Shown one piece after another: positions 24,892-33,207 of a stretch of 44,414 bases of DNA (position 1 is the stretch's first letter; the number at the start of each line of letters is the position of its first letter). The stretch is from positions 1 to 44,414 of the forward strand of contig JACQWK010000640.1 in assembly GCA_016209525.1 (NCBI GenBank), read 5' to 3'. Position numbers and translations under genes: made by a program. This stretch comes from Verrucomicrobiota bacterium. Lineage in GTDB: Bacteria > Verrucomicrobiota > Verrucomicrobiia > Limisphaerales > SIBE01. Under the pieces are notes generated by a model. It saw nothing but the letters and a program-made list of their open reading frames with translations. It searched no databases and had not been told where the DNA came from.

Positions 24892-25165
24892 CGACCCCTT
24901 ACGCAAACGAAGCGAGACTGATTTGCTGGGTCGGGACTGTCACACCCATTGACTTGCACCCCGTCAGGTTCTTCAATTGCAAATGAAAGAATGCCCAGAC
25001 AGAAGCGCGGATTTAATTCGCACGGTATTTCAAATCAGCTCGTTCCGCTGAACATCTTCGCCTTGGGAGTTTGAACAGAGACTTATCCGACGCTGGTGGT
25101 GGAACCTCTGGCGCGCACCGGCATCTCCTCCGGCTGCTCTTTCGATCAGCATCTGTTTGGACGAA

Positions 25166-26101
25166 TTAGCGTCTTGGCGGATTGAGCTGCGCCAGGTTGA
25201 TGCCTTCCCGCCGCCGTAGCGTGGCCTCGAATTTCGGGACGTACATTTGCGTTTCCGCTGGAAGGCGCCCGGCGATTTGGTCGAAGGTGCGCGCCTTCGT
25301 TTTCTGCAGGAGAGTCTGGACGCGGCCTTCGCCGACATTGTAAGCCGCCAGGGCTAGGCGCCAATCGTTGAAGCGGCCATACAGGTATTTCAAATATTTC
25401 GCGGCGGCGCGCGCGCTTTTGTCAGGGTGCAATCGCTCGTCCTCCGGTCGCAGCGCCAAGCCGACTTGCTTGGCGGTAGCGGGCATGAATTGATACAAAC
25501 CGGCGGCGCCGACAGGACTGCGTGCGTTCGGGTCGAACGACGATTCGATTTCGGCCAGCCAAACCAGCTCCGCGGGCACGCGTTCTGCCACGAAGATCGG
25601 CTTCAAACGTGACACCAGATTCTCGGCGCCCCTCGGTGGCGGACGTTTCTCCACGCGCTTCTGCCAAACTTGACGCTGCTGCTCCGGCGTTGGCTTCGGC
25701 CGCGGCGGCGGCGGTTGTCCCGGTTGAACTTTTGGCGGCGCAACGATCAGGCGCAATTCCTCCGCCGCTTCGAAGTAGTCCATACGTGTCCGCAGCCAAG
25801 TCGCGTAGGACCGCGTTTCTTCGTGGCTCTCGAGCAGCGGCAACACGACCTGTGCGGTCTGTCTGAGCGCGGCGAGATCGATCACATATTCGCCTTGGAA
25901 GCGTTCCTGAAGCGCTCGCAGGAATTGTTGCACGGCTGACTGGTCCGCCTGTTGGAACGTCCGAAGCCAGCCCTCGTCCAAGTTTTCCTGCAACCATTGC
26001 TGTCCGCCTTCGAGGAGGTCGTCGAGGGTCAGGGCTTCTTGCTGCGCTTGGGCAACCAAAGAACTGGAAAGCACCAATGCGAGGATCGACTGAAGCTTCA
26101 T
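25166..26101 (-). CDS. Lytic murein transglycosylase (SLT domain)
   Basis: 311 residues from ATG 26101, chosen because it gives the signal peptide MKLQSILALVLSSSLVAQAQ; longer frames run into a repeat. Residues ~22-120 are helical, ~121-160 a Pro/Gln-rich linker (PGQPPPPRPKPTPEQQ), and ~161-311 the SLT lysozyme-like domain: LVWLAEIESSFDPNARS with the catalytic Glu186, GAAGLYQFMPATAKQVGL, and LALAAYNVGEGRVQ. It cleaves the MurNAc-GlcNAc bond in the periplasm to form 1,6-anhydroMurNAc. The 274-base gap behind it (24892-25165) shows nothing. Confidence 0.92.
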   Translation of the reverse strand: MKLQSILALVLSSSLVAQAQQEALTLDDLLEGGQQWLQENLDEGWLRTFQQADQSAVQQFLRALQERFQGEYVIDLAALRQTAQVVLPLLESHEETRSYATWLRTRMDYFEAAEELRLIVAPPKVQPGQPPPPRPKPTPEQQRQVWQKRVEKRPPPRGAENLVSRLKPIFVAERVPAELVWLAEIESSFDPNARSPVGAAGLYQFMPATAKQVGLALRPEDERLHPDKSARAAAKYLKYLYGRFNDWRLALAAYNVGEGRVQTLLQKTKARTFDQIAGRLPAETQMYVPKFEATLRRREGINLAQLNPPRR

Positions 26102-26259
26102 CGGGCACAACAATAACATCGCGGAAGGCACAGTGCAGGGCTTATTTGAGGAGTTCAAAACCGGACCCATCAGTGGAATCCGTTTCCTTAAGGACTGCGC
26201 AAAAACAGAATCCGACCTTGGCACAATTTTACGCCGGGAGTTCCGCCTTTGGGGCACGA

Positions 26260-26365
26260 CAAATCCGAAACAAATTCAAAATCCGAAGTTCTCAAGGCTC
26301 AAAACGGCGCGATGCCGCCAGGTTTCGAGATTCGGATTTCGTGTTTTCGGATTTCGGATTTGGCA
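26260..26365. repeat. ATCCGAA inverted repeat in the 26102-26452 gap
   Basis: AAATCCGAAACAAATTC at about 26261 and AAAATCCGAA further on pair with TTCGAGATTCGGATTTCG and TTTTCGGATTTCGGATTT at 26325-26362. The gap (351 bases) upstream of the small-protein gene holds nothing else I can name. Confidence 0.65.
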
Positions 26366-26452
26366 TCGGATTGCGGCTCTGCCCCGCTGTGCCTGCTGCG
26401 TCAAAGAAACCGCGGGATTGACCGTGAGCGGAGGAAGTCATAGCTTTGAATC

Positions 26453-26653
26453 ATGAACATTGAGGTCGAGCCGATGCAGCAGCCGATTCGGAGAATTGTG
26501 GGCCGTCCGCCCACGTCCAGCCAACGCTTGGCGCGCATTGAGGATTTGGCCGCTTTCGTTCGCAAGCATGCCTCCGGAGCACTCGCCCGAATCGAGGGAG
26601 ATTATTTCCCGGTTCGAAAAGCTGTTGGTCGCCCTCGCGCGGAGCGGCGTTGA
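26453..26653 (+). CDS. Small conserved protein overlapping a nucleotidyltransferase gene
   Basis: 66 residues, not recognised. It contains RRIVGRPPTSSQRLARIE and ends in DYFPVRKAVGRPRAERR. The paralogue at 21010-21219 keeps the same spacing. Its last 29 bases overlap the start of the nucleotidyltransferase if that begins at TTG 26625. Such a pair, a small protein translated just ahead of a minimal nucleotidyltransferase, is like toxin-antitoxin layouts, but I see no known antitoxin motif. Confidence 0.55.
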   Translation: MNIEVEPMQQPIRRIVGRPPTSSQRLARIEDLAAFVRKHASGALARIEGDYFPVRKAVGRPRAERR

Positions 26654-27068
26654 CTTCGCGGTCGTTGGCGGCCTGGCCGTCATCCTCAACGGCTATCCGA
26701 GGCTCACGCTCGACGCGGACATCATCGTCAACGAAGGGCCGGACAACATTCGCCGGCTGCTCAAGTGCTTGGAAGGTTGGGGCGAAGGCTGGGCTCGGGA
26801 ACTCAAAGTCGAAGAATTCATCTCTCAGGAAGGCTCGATTCGCGTGATGGAGGACTTTGACTTGGACATTTTCACCCGAATGCGAGGGAAGTCCTTGGAC
26901 GATTTTCGTCCGAGCTTGCGCTACGTCGAATTGAGCGGCGCCCGCGTGCCCATCCTTGATCCAGCGAGCCTAGTCTATCTCAAGACCGGCTCCTGGCGGG
27001 ACAAGGACAAACTCGATGTGCTGGCGATGCAGGAGATTCTGGAACGCGAGCGAAAACGCAGATTGTAG
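26625..27068 (+). CDS. Minimal nucleotidyltransferase (AbiEii/MNT-like)
   Basis: 147 residues from TTG 26625; the frame is open to 26460, but that part reads as shadow of the small gene. The FEKLLVALARSGVDF stretch before and after the TTG suits a family N-terminal helix, so translation may start a little earlier. DFAVVGGLAVILNGYPRLT and LDADIIVNE carry the GG and DxD motifs of pol-beta-like nucleotidyltransferases; PASLVYLKTGSWRDKDKLD near the end is common in the DUF6036/AbiEii group. The reaction would be NMP transfer to a protein or tRNA. A decayed copy lies at 21160-21300. Confidence 0.7.
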   Translation: MVALARSGVDFAVVGGLAVILNGYPRLTLDADIIVNEGPDNIRRLLKCLEGWGEGWARELKVEEFISQEGSIRVMEDFDLDIFTRMRGKSLDDFRPSLRYVELSGARVPILDPASLVYLKTGSWRDKDKLDVLAMQEILERERKRRL

Positions 27069-27266
27069 GCGCGCTCCGCGCTACGCTTTATCCAAAATCT
27101 GGGGTTGAAAACGCGAAAGATGCGGGGCGGCGAAGCCCGAAACGAACGCTCAACGTTCAACCCTCAACCTATCGTTTCGTTGAAAGTTGAACGATGCGAG
27201 TCGAACGTTGGAAGTTTCTGGTGGATTTCATGGGTCGCAGGAATCCTCTCGAACATCGTTCTTTCT

Positions 27267-28487
27267 CTAGGTTCCTTTCTGTCCCTTCCCCATGTTCTTG
27301 AGAAGCGCCTGGGAGCACGCCTCGGCGAAGCGCGGGTCGTTGATCTCACAGTCCATTTCGACCACCTCGAGGTCTTTCCGCAGATGAGCCTTGAGGCTTT
27401 CGAACAAGGCTTTGTCCGCAATTGGATCGTGGAACGGCTGGCCCGGCGCGCTGATGACGCTGATCGCTTTCCAGGGGATTAGCACGGTAACGGGAGCCTT
27501 CGATCCATTAACCTTCTCGGCAATGAGTCTGCCGAGTTGCGCGCACTCTTCGGGCGTGGTCCGCATCAAGGTCACTTGCGGATTGTGCTGGTAGAAAGTC
27601 CGCCCCTGAAATTTGGCCGGCACCGCTTCCGGCGCGTAGAAATTCACCATGTCCAGACATCCGGGCGTGACGATCGCCGGGACTCCATGCTTCGCCGCGG
27701 CCTCCAGTCGAGTCGGCCCTGCGGTCAGGAAGCCGCCGACGAGTTCGTCCGCCCACTCGGTGGTTGTTATGTCCAACACGCCGGCGACCATTCCCGCCTC
27801 GATGAGAGACTCCATGGTGCGTCCGCCGGCGCCGGTGGCATGGAACACCAGGACTTCGTACCCCGCCTGTTCCAGGATTCTTTGCGCATGCTGGACGCAA
27901 GCGGTCGTATTGCCGAACATGCTCGCGGCGATGACGGGCTTGTCCTCGCCGAGCGGCGGTGTTGCTTCGACCATCCCGCAAATCGCCCCGGCGGCCCGCG
28001 CCAAGATCTGCCGTGAAATTCGATTGATGCCGGAGACATCCACGATCGCAGGGAACATCACGATGTCCTTCACGCCGACGTACTGCGAGGTATTGCCGCT
28101 GGCGAGCGTGGACACCATCACCTTGGGAAAACCGATTGGCAAACTGCGCATCGCCGCCGTGCCGATGGCGGTCCCGCCGCCGCCGCCCAGCGAAATGATG
28201 CCGTCAATTCTCTTTTCGCGGACGAGTTTAGCCACCACCACCGGTGCTCCGATGGACATCACCTTCACTGACTCGCCGCGGTCTTGTTTGGCCCTCAAGT
28301 CGCGGTAATTCTGGCCCGCAGCGGAGACCACTTCTTCGCGGCTCACGTCCGGCTTCAGTTTCGGATCACCAAGTGTGCCGACATCGATGATCAAGGCATC
28401 ATGGCCGCGCTGCTGGATGAGTTTGGCGACAAAGCCGTGCTCCTCGCCTTTTGTGTCGAGAGTGCCTAAAACCGCGATCGTAGCCAT
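27267..28487 (-). CDS. UPF0261 / Tm-1-like ATP-binding domain protein
   Basis: 406 residues, usual length for UPF0261. The opening MATIAVLGTLDTKGEEHGF is diagnostic. Other features: GISLGGGGGTAIGTAAM-like Gly run (IISLGGGGGTAIGTAAMR), GFPKVMVSTLASGNTSQYVG, and KPVIAASMFGNTTACVQHA. The plant relative Tm-1 inhibits viral replication, and in bacteria the gene is usually beside the TIM-barrel family found here at 20088. The reaction is unknown. It is convergent with the nucleotidyltransferase gene. Confidence 0.92.
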   Translation of the reverse strand: MATIAVLGTLDTKGEEHGFVAKLIQQRGHDALIIDVGTLGDPKLKPDVSREEVVSAAGQNYRDLRAKQDRGESVKVMSIGAPVVVAKLVREKRIDGIISLGGGGGTAIGTAAMRSLPIGFPKVMVSTLASGNTSQYVGVKDIVMFPAIVDVSGINRISRQILARAAGAICGMVEATPPLGEDKPVIAASMFGNTTACVQHAQRILEQAGYEVLVFHATGAGGRTMESLIEAGMVAGVLDITTTEWADELVGGFLTAGPTRLEAAAKHGVPAIVTPGCLDMVNFYAPEAVPAKFQGRTFYQHNPQVTLMRTTPEECAQLGRLIAEKVNGSKAPVTVLIPWKAISVISAPGQPFHDPIADKALFESLKAHLRKDLEVVEMDCEINDPRFAEACSQALLKNMGKGQKGT

Positions 28488-28524
28488 AGCGATGTCTCCC
28501 GAGTTGTTTGGAGCGAGTCTTAAA

Positions 28525-28600
28525 GTAGGGCAGGCGTCTTGCCTGCCTCAAAGCCTGGGACAATGTCTCTCAAATGAGGCGGGCTGGAAGGCCGCCTTAC
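28525..28600. repeat. GTAGGGCAGGCGTCTTGCCTGCC-type hairpin pair
   Basis: GGCAGGCGTCTTGCCTGCC (stem GGCAGGC, from 28529) and GGCGGGCTGGAAGGCCGCC (28578-28596). Same family as 18189-18212 and 34841-34890. It lies in the 203-base gap upstream of the UPF0261 gene. Confidence 0.7.
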
Positions 28601-28690
28601 GCTGACGAACCAAACTTTCCAGCGCTCGCTTCAGGTTTTCACGTTTCAGGCTATGCGATATAATCAAGAGACTCTACAACATTTTCGGAC

Positions 28691-28903
28691 ATGAACGAGT
28701 TTGGAAAATACTTGTTTCTGATGGGGCTTGCGCTTGCGGCTCTCGGACTCGTGCTCTGGTCAGGTTTCGGCAAAACCTGGCTCGGTCGCTTGCCGGGCGA
28801 TATCCACGCAGCGAGAGGTAATTTCAGTTTCTATTTCCCAGTCGTCACCTGCCTTGTCATCAGCGCGCTGTTGACGTTGCTCTTGTGGCTCTTCCGGAGA
28901 TGA
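28691..28903 (+). CDS. DUF2905 small membrane protein
   Basis: 70 residues, two transmembrane helices: FLMGLALAALGLVLW (residues 9-23) and SFYFPVVTCLVISALLTLLL (46-65), joined by the family loop WLGRLPGDIHAARGNFSFYFP. DUF2905 proteins are widespread inner-membrane proteins of unknown role. The start and length agree with the family. Confidence 0.92.
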   Translation: MNEFGKYLFLMGLALAALGLVLWSGFGKTWLGRLPGDIHAARGNFSFYFPVVTCLVISALLTLLLWLFRR

Positions 28904-29309
28904 GAATCACGAATGACCAATGACGAATTACGAGCGACTGAGATTTTAAGGATCGGCAAGCCAACCAAACGCTCCGTGACAGCGAACGACTTCGGCAGTT
29001 CGACAGCCCTAGACTCGTACAGTGCCGTTGCGCCATTACCACCAAACAAGGCGACTGGCCATTCCAAGGTGTCGCGAGCCTCTGCGCCATTTTGACCTAT
29101 CGATCCCCATCACAGTTTTTGCGTGAAGTCGGAGAGAAAAATTGCGCCGCGCCAGCGCAACTGCCGGACTATAAAAAACTTGTTGTCAACGGACGGGCTT
29201 TTTTTTATCGTTCGCGACAATTACACCGTTCTCGGTGGTTCGGGGTAAACTGGATTTACCTCGGAAAACGCATTAAAACACAACAGCATACATCGCAGGA
29301 GGAACTAAG
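28904..29309. other. Leader region of the first porin-like gene
   Basis: A 406-base region without a gene. A partial ATGACGAA repeat lies at about 28905-28935. From 29160 the sequence turns AT-rich (an 8-T run near 29209-29216 and several AAAACACAACA tracts before the gene), unlike its neighbours, which suits a strong promoter and leader for an abundant outer-membrane protein. I cannot place the promoter boxes with confidence. Confidence 0.4.
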
Positions 29310-30521
29310 ATGAAGTGTAATAAATGGACGTTGGCTCTAGCCGCCGGCGGGGTGGTGAGCCTCGGTTCAGTGGTGCAGGCCGAGGAAGCGCAGAATCAAG
29401 TGCTTACGGCGCTTTCTCAGACGACCTTGAGCGGATACGTCGATACCTCGGCCATTTGGAAACTCGGCACGGGCAACGCAGCGTTGCCCGGAAGAGCGTA
29501 CGACGGAGTGGGAAAGCTCGACGGTTTCAACTTGAACGTCGTGAAATTAGGACTCGAAAAGGCCCTGGACGAAGCCCAATGGTCAGCAGGGTATAAGGTA
29601 GATCTTCTCTTCGGACCGGATGCGGTCACCTACCAAGGCACCTTCGGTTCAGGTGGGAGCATCGGCAGCTTCGGCGACGATTTCGCGATTCAGAATGCGT
29701 ACGCCGAGCTGCGGGCACCGGTCGGCAATGGGATCGACCTGAAGGTCGGCGCCTTTGAGTCTCCGCTTGGTTATGAAGCATTCGATGCGGGAAAGAATCC
29801 CAACTACAGCCGTTCTTTCGGCTACATTCTTGGGCCCAAGCAGCACACGGGCGTCCTTGCCAGTTATCAAGTCGTCGATGCACTCAGCATTTACGGTGGT
29901 GTGGCGAACACGCACACAGGTCTCATCAACGGGCGCCCTTTCAGAGGCGGCGGTGGTCCCGTTGCAGAAAGCGAGAAAACTTACTTGGGTGGGTTAACGC
30001 TCACTGCACCAGAAAGCTTGGGATTCCTCAGCGGCTCGACGTTGTATGCAGGCGTGGTTGACGGCTTGTCCGGCGCGCCTCACGATACGACCAGCATGTA
30101 CGCCGGGGCGACAATTCCAACCCCTTTGGAAGGCTTAACAATCGGCGCCTCATGGGATTATAGGTTCGACGGGGTCAACGGTGTGACTCCTGCCGTAGGT
30201 GACAACGGTAACTGGGCGACGGCGATTGCCGGGTACGTGTCTTACCAAGCGAGCGAGAAGCTAAAGATCAACGACCGCTTTGACTACGTCACGGGCTCGG
30301 ACGGGACGCTTGGAATCAACCTCGGGGGAGCCGGAAGTGACAAGCAACCCGAGTTGATCAGTAACACGTTCACATTGGACTATTCATTGTGGGCAAATGT
30401 CATCAGCCGCGCAGAATTCCGTTGGGATCACAACCTGACGGGTGATCTGCTCTACGGCAGAGGTGGTGGCGACCGGAAGAATGCCCTAACTCTGGCAGCG
30501 AACATTATTTATAGGTTCTAA
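29310..30521 (+). CDS. Outer-membrane beta-barrel (porin-like) protein 1
   Basis: 403 residues. GGAGG lies eight bases before ATG 29310. The signal peptide is MKCNKWTLALAAGGVVSLGS ending at VVQAEEA. The mature protein has repeating amphipathic strands with alternating Gly/aromatic residues (TTLSGYVDTSAIWKLGTGN, EAQWSAGYKVDLLFGPD, LKVGAFESPLGYEAF) and ends ANIIYRF, with the terminal Phe used by the BAM machinery. A porin for small solutes is the inference. Paralogue of the next gene. Followed by a strong hairpin at 30541-30569. Confidence 0.85.
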   Translation: MKCNKWTLALAAGGVVSLGSVVQAEEAQNQVLTALSQTTLSGYVDTSAIWKLGTGNAALPGRAYDGVGKLDGFNLNVVKLGLEKALDEAQWSAGYKVDLLFGPDAVTYQGTFGSGGSIGSFGDDFAIQNAYAELRAPVGNGIDLKVGAFESPLGYEAFDAGKNPNYSRSFGYILGPKQHTGVLASYQVVDALSIYGGVANTHTGLINGRPFRGGGGPVAESEKTYLGGLTLTAPESLGFLSGSTLYAGVVDGLSGAPHDTTSMYAGATIPTPLEGLTIGASWDYRFDGVNGVTPAVGDNGNWATAIAGYVSYQASEKLKINDRFDYVTGSDGTLGINLGGAGSDKQPELISNTFTLDYSLWANVISRAEFRWDHNLTGDLLYGRGGGDRKNALTLAANIIYRF

Positions 30522-30540
30522 CCGGCTGGAGGAAACGATC

Positions 30541-30573
30541 AACCCCTTCCGAGGCCTTCGGGAGGGGTTGTTC
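30541..30573 (+). terminator. Terminator-like hairpin after porin-like gene 1
   Basis: AACCCCTTCCGAGG (30541-30554) pairs with CCTTCGGGAGGGGTT (30555-30569), followed by GTTCATTTT. It starts 19 bases after the stop codon. Confidence 0.75.
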
Positions 30574-31016
30574 ATTTTGAGTGCGAGATTTGGCCGGCGA
30601 GTGGCAAATAATTTAGTTGCAATGGTTAATCCCTCAGAATAAAAGGGTGCGCGTCTTCCGAAGCGATCTGGCACGTGCTGGCGGAGGTCTGTTGTCGAGA
30701 TTTGCGCATCCTGGCTAACCTAGGGCGTACCCAATAAGGCTTCTCTTTGGAAGATGAATCATAACATATTGCCGTTGAAAACCGTATGATGTTCGCCGTG
30801 CCCGTGGCATCCCGACTGCTAACCCCGGTTTGCGATGTGATGTGTGTCGTGTATTTCGGCGGCAGTGATTTCATACGGCAACGGACACCGTGAACTCTGC
30901 CGCCGGGCTCTTGCTTTGGCGGGCGTTCTACCCGGCTCGATGGCTCGGCGGCGATCAAACAAAACTCAACCGAAAAACTGCAACAGAAGAGACAAACATC
31001 AAACCAAAAGGAACAA
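30574..31016. other. Spacer between the two porin-like genes
   Basis: About 440 bases. It is less G+C-rich than the genes, particularly at 30600-30660 and 30955-31016. A minus-strand open frame across it (30626-31030) gives a Ser/Cys/Arg-rich product with no domain and I do not accept it. The last 50 bases are A-rich and contain AAAAGGAACAA just before the next start. Confidence 0.4.
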
Positions 31017-32291
31017 ATGAATAAATGCACCGAGAGAGAACTATCGTTCAGGCGCGAGGCACCTAAGATTCATTCGAATCGATGGACTCTCGCTTTGGCA
31101 GGAGCAGGTGTCATCAGCTTCGGCGCACTAGTCCAAGCTGAGGAAGCCAAGTCACAAGTGCTGACAGCGCTTTCGCAAACGACGCTGAGCGGTTACGTAA
31201 GCACATCTGGCATTTGGAAACCGGGCACGAGCAACGCTGGTATCCCAGGCCGTGCGTTTGATGCCGCCGCGAGTAAGCACGACGGCTTCAATCTCGACGT
31301 CGTGTCGCTGACGGTCGCCAAGCCGCTCAGTGAAGGTGAGTGGTCGGCCGGTTACACAGCCCAACTATGGTTCGGCCCCGATGCCGTCGCGTTCAACACT
31401 TCAGCCCCCAACCTTGCTGGGGCGGGTGGCGATTTGGCGGTCAAGCAAGCTTACGTCGAACTCGGCGTACCCATTGGAAACGGATTGAACTTTAAGATCG
31501 GCCACTTCAACTACATCGGCGGCTACGAGGTTCCCGATTCGGGTGACGATCTAAACTACAGCCGCTCCTACGCCTGGACGCTGGAGCCCGCAAGCCACAC
31601 CGGCATATTGGCGAGCTACAAAGTCAGCGACGAGTTGACCCTCGCAACCGGTGTCGCCAATAGCTACAACAACGGCGTCAACTGGCGCGCGGCTCGACTC
31701 GGCGGCCCAGTCGCAGAATCAGAGAAGACGTACATGGGCCAGTTTATTCTCACAGCTCCCGAAGGTTTCGGCTGCTTAAAGGGCGCGACGCTGAGTGGCA
31801 CGGTGGTTACAGGCCTGAACAATCCATCAGGAAGTGGCGGTAGCGCTCTCTCTGCGGGTCACTTTACCTGCTACCAAATCGGGGGCACCGTGCCGACACC
31901 ACTGGAAGGATTGGTGATTGGGGCTTCGTACGACTACATGGACGCAGCGCCACTAGGGTTTGCGCCAGCTCCCAATAAATCCGCGTATGCTAATGCAGCG
32001 ACCCTCTACACGTCGTATCGGGCGACCGAAAAACTGAGGCTGAACGCACGTGGGGAATACACATCAGCCACCGGTGGCTTCTGGTATGCGCCCGGTCCAA
32101 GCGGCGGCGAGGAATTGCTCGGCATCACTGGGACAATTGATTATTCGCTTTGGGCGAACGTCGTCAGCCGTCTGGAGTGCCGCTGGGACCACAGTCTCAC
32201 GGGCGACAGGCCTTTCGGCGGTACAGCCGCTGCGCCAGGTGGGGACAAGAATGTCGTCACAGTGGCCGCGAATATTATCTACAAGTTCTAG
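31017..32291 (+). CDS. Outer-membrane beta-barrel (porin-like) protein 2
   Basis: 424 residues, paralogous to the preceding protein: LALAGAGVISFGALVQAEEA against LALAAGGVVSLGSVVQAEEA, VLTALSQTTLSGYV in both, and ANIIYKF at the C-terminus. ATG 31017 follows AAGGAACAA. It leads with an extra ~18 residues (MNKCTERELSFRREAPKIHS) before the signal-peptide core, absent from the first protein. Barrel features and C-terminal Phe as in its paralogue. The pair probably arose by tandem duplication and each has its own terminator. Confidence 0.85.
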   Translation: MNKCTERELSFRREAPKIHSNRWTLALAGAGVISFGALVQAEEAKSQVLTALSQTTLSGYVSTSGIWKPGTSNAGIPGRAFDAAASKHDGFNLDVVSLTVAKPLSEGEWSAGYTAQLWFGPDAVAFNTSAPNLAGAGGDLAVKQAYVELGVPIGNGLNFKIGHFNYIGGYEVPDSGDDLNYSRSYAWTLEPASHTGILASYKVSDELTLATGVANSYNNGVNWRAARLGGPVAESEKTYMGQFILTAPEGFGCLKGATLSGTVVTGLNNPSGSGGSALSAGHFTCYQIGGTVPTPLEGLVIGASYDYMDAAPLGFAPAPNKSAYANAATLYTSYRATEKLRLNARGEYTSATGGFWYAPGPSGGEELLGITGTIDYSLWANVVSRLECRWDHSLTGDRPFGGTAAAPGGDKNVVTVAANIIYKF

Positions 32292-32322
32292 ACCTTTCGC
32301 GGCTTCGCCTCGAAAATGTCGC

Positions 32323-32360
32323 AAACCCCTCCCGCGAACTCGGGAGGGGTTTTCGTTTTG
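32323..32360 (+). terminator. Intrinsic terminator after porin-like gene 2
   Basis: AAACCCCTCCCG (32323-32334) pairs exactly with CGGGAGGGGTTT (32341-32352) around a 6-base loop, followed by TTCGTTTTG. Confidence 0.9.
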
Positions 32361-32414
32361 GGTCATCGAGGTTTCAAGTTTGCTTAACGCTGGCGCGTCC
32401 AATATCCTGGAGGC

Positions 32415-33080
32415 ATGGTAGCATCGCTTCTTACAAACCAAGACGAGTCGCGCGCGTTCGCGCATTTGCTCCGGCCCGATCCGCTGCCTGACGGCACTGA
32501 ACCCGAGGAGCGACTGATCCTGTGCGGAGTGTCCTGGAAACGGTATCTGGCGCTGGACAAAGCGATGGGTGATGACCGGCCCGGCCCGCGCTTCTATTAC
32601 CTCGACGGCGAGCTCGAAATCATGACGACTTCCCACGAGCACGAGCGGATCAAGAAATGGATTGGGGACTTTCTGGCCGATTACTTCCTGCAAGCCGGCG
32701 TGGAGATCATGCCCCGCGGCCAAGCGACCATGCGGCAAGCCTTAAAGCAGGCCGGCGCTGAGCCGGACGAATCCTGGTGTATCGGCCAGGAAAACGAGTT
32801 CCCCGACCTTGTATTGGAGATCGCGCTAACGAGCGGGGGCGTGAGCAAGCTGGAGATTTACCGGCGTTTCAACGTGTCCGAAGTCTGGTTTTGGCGCGGC
32901 AATAAGCTGGAGATTTTCGCATTGGGCAACAACGGTCGTTACAAGCAATCGCTGCGGAGCCAGCTTCTGCCGGACCTTGACGTGGCTTTGCTTGAACGCT
33001 GTGTCGCGATTCGTTCCTGGCAAGAGGCGCGGCAGATGTTCCGGGCCGGCCTCAATGCCATCAAGAGGACAGGGGGATGA
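32415..33080 (+). CDS. Uma2 family (PD-(D/E)XK-like) endonuclease
   Basis: 221 residues. Typical features: RFYYLDGELEIMTTSHEHER (residues ~60-79) with the Glu and His of the first motif, FPDLVLEIALTSGG with the Asp and Glu of the nuclease core, then KLEIYRRFNVSEVWFWRGNKLEIF. The Lys of the classical core is in SKLEIYRR. Uma2 proteins are numerous in Cyanobacteria and Verrucomicrobia; most are uncharacterised and some may be mobile-element related. It is a single gene after the porin terminator. Confidence 0.88.
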   Translation: MVASLLTNQDESRAFAHLLRPDPLPDGTEPEERLILCGVSWKRYLALDKAMGDDRPGPRFYYLDGELEIMTTSHEHERIKKWIGDFLADYFLQAGVEIMPRGQATMRQALKQAGAEPDESWCIGQENEFPDLVLEIALTSGGVSKLEIYRRFNVSEVWFWRGNKLEIFALGNNGRYKQSLRSQLLPDLDVALLERCVAIRSWQEARQMFRAGLNAIKRTGG

Positions 33081-33120
33081 TCCGAGTTCGTCCGTAGGAA
33101 ACTCGTATCGATGTATCGGG

Positions 33121-33177
33121 GTGTCGGCGTATCGGTGAAACATCTTTAGACGCGCCGACACTCCGATACGCCGACAC
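33121..33177. repeat. Perfect 15-base inverted repeat
   Basis: GTGTCGGCGTATCGG (33121-33135) and CCGATACGCCGACAC (33163-33177), exactly complementary, with a 27-base loop that holds another CGCCGACAC. It lies between the convergent Uma2 and lpxA genes and could end transcription in both directions. Confidence 0.75.
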
Positions 33178-33207
33178 TCCCACACATCACATCCGCGTCA
33201 TCCGTGG

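Noticed and set aside
27069..27266. Possible terminator or repeat after the nucleotidyltransferase gene
   Set aside because: There are short complementary stretches such as AACGTTCAACC and GTTGAACGATG, but no clean stem with a T-run, so I do not call it.
30626..31030. Minus-strand open frame of 134 codons between the porin-like genes
   Set aside because: The translation is Cys/Ser/Arg-rich without family features and it overlaps the leader and start of the second porin-like gene.
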